Of a stretch of 38,523 bases of DNA, positions 38,463 through 38,523 are shown in pieces. The position numbers and the translations under genes were made by a program. Origin of the DNA: Vulcanimicrobiota bacterium (GTDB lineage: Bacteria > Vulcanimicrobiota > Vulcanimicrobiia > Vulcanimicrobiales > Vulcanimicrobiaceae); the NCBI GenBank assembly GCA_003136655.1, contig PLFC01000131.1:16299-54821 (forward strand), given 5' to 3'. Position 1 is the first letter of the stretch, and each line of letters starts with the position of its first letter. The notes under the pieces were generated by a model that worked only from the letters and a program-made list of their open reading frames with translations, was not told where the DNA came from and made no database searches.

Positions 38463-38523
38463 ATGAAACGGGCCACGCTAAGGTCGTTCCTTGCTCTTGT
38501 CTGCTCCGGACCCGGGGTCAGTT
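38463..38523 (+). CDS. Exported protein, start only (partial at right edge)
   Basis: ATG 38463 follows GAGG (38453-38456) and opens MKRATLRSFLALVCSGPGV, a basic and then hydrophobic start that looks like a signal peptide. It runs off the window after 20 codons. It is 13 bp after the lipoprotein gene and probably co-transcribed. Confidence 0.5.
   Translation, partial: MKRATLRSFLALVCSGPGVS

Noticed and set aside
1-38523. CRISPR arrays, insertion sequences, prophage genes, tRNA/rRNA genes
   Set aside because: No regularly spaced repeats, transposases, integrases or RNA-gene signatures were seen on either strand.

Overview
This is a high-GC window (about two-thirds G+C by eye) from an aerobic bacterium. 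Genes are packed tightly on both strands and many neighbours share ATGA, GTGA or TGATG junctions. There is no rRNA, tRNA, CRISPR array, prophage or insertion sequence that could fix taxonomy. The content (aa3-type oxidase with heme A synthesis, SCO-type copper chaperone, several ECF sigma factors, SpoIIE-type phosphatases, an EgtD-like enzyme) would fit a free-living soil bacterium. My impression is a Candidatus Eremiobacterota/Vulcanimicrobiota-like lineage, but this is an unverified inference.

Layout. 1-1.15 kb: end of a cytochrome oxidase operon (likely ctaD tail, ctaE, two tiny membrane proteins). 1.17-4.1 kb: a TRIC/UPF0126 channel-like protein, two minus-strand hypotheticals, and a PadR regulator coupled to a membrane protein. 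4.1-8.5 kb: a CusF-SCO1 fusion, an MFS transporter, and the heme O/heme A pair ctaB-ctaA. 8.5-14.5 kb: exported proteins, a GH130 glycosidase/phosphorylase, release factor 3 and threonine dehydratase.

14.4-19.9 kb is a signalling block: a STAS anti-sigma-factor antagonist, a translationally coupled trio of membrane/exported proteins, a SpoIIE-type phosphatase, a PAS-GAF-PP2C-HATPase protein that carries phosphatase and anti-sigma kinase modules on one chain, and two tiny acidic proteins. 19.9-23.0 kb is a probable redox-response block: MarR divergent from DoxX, DoxX coupled to an ECF sigma factor, an AhpD-like protein, and a second PadR with a triple palindrome in its promoter.

23.0-32.0 kb is mainly metabolism and envelope: a YkgJ cysteine-cluster protein, a LolA-like exported protein, M20 amidohydrolase, ROK kinase coupled to an SDR, a diacylglycerol glycosyltransferase, a hydroxylase-like membrane protein, an SLT lipoprotein and an S9 peptidase. 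32.06-33.8 kb holds an EgtD-like methyltransferase coupled to a C26 amidotransferase. 33.9-37.3 kb is a four-gene ECF sigma, zinc anti-sigma, ABC ATPase and ABC permease operon. After 37.27 kb the composition becomes clearly richer in A+T, coding density drops, and two exported proteins follow, the last cut off by the window edge.

The most notable regulatory pattern is a set of promoters with 16-17 bp spacers whose -10 box lies only 6-10 nt upstream of the start codon (marR, both padR genes, ctaA, the 57-aa acidic gene). This suggests that very short or absent 5' leaders are common here. Three of these regions also contain palindromes suited to the adjacent MarR or PadR protein. Nothing here is a proven new system. 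The best candidates are the DoxX-ECF-AhpD-MarR/PadR block, the partner-switching block with its phosphatase-kinase fusion, and the EgtD-C26 pair.
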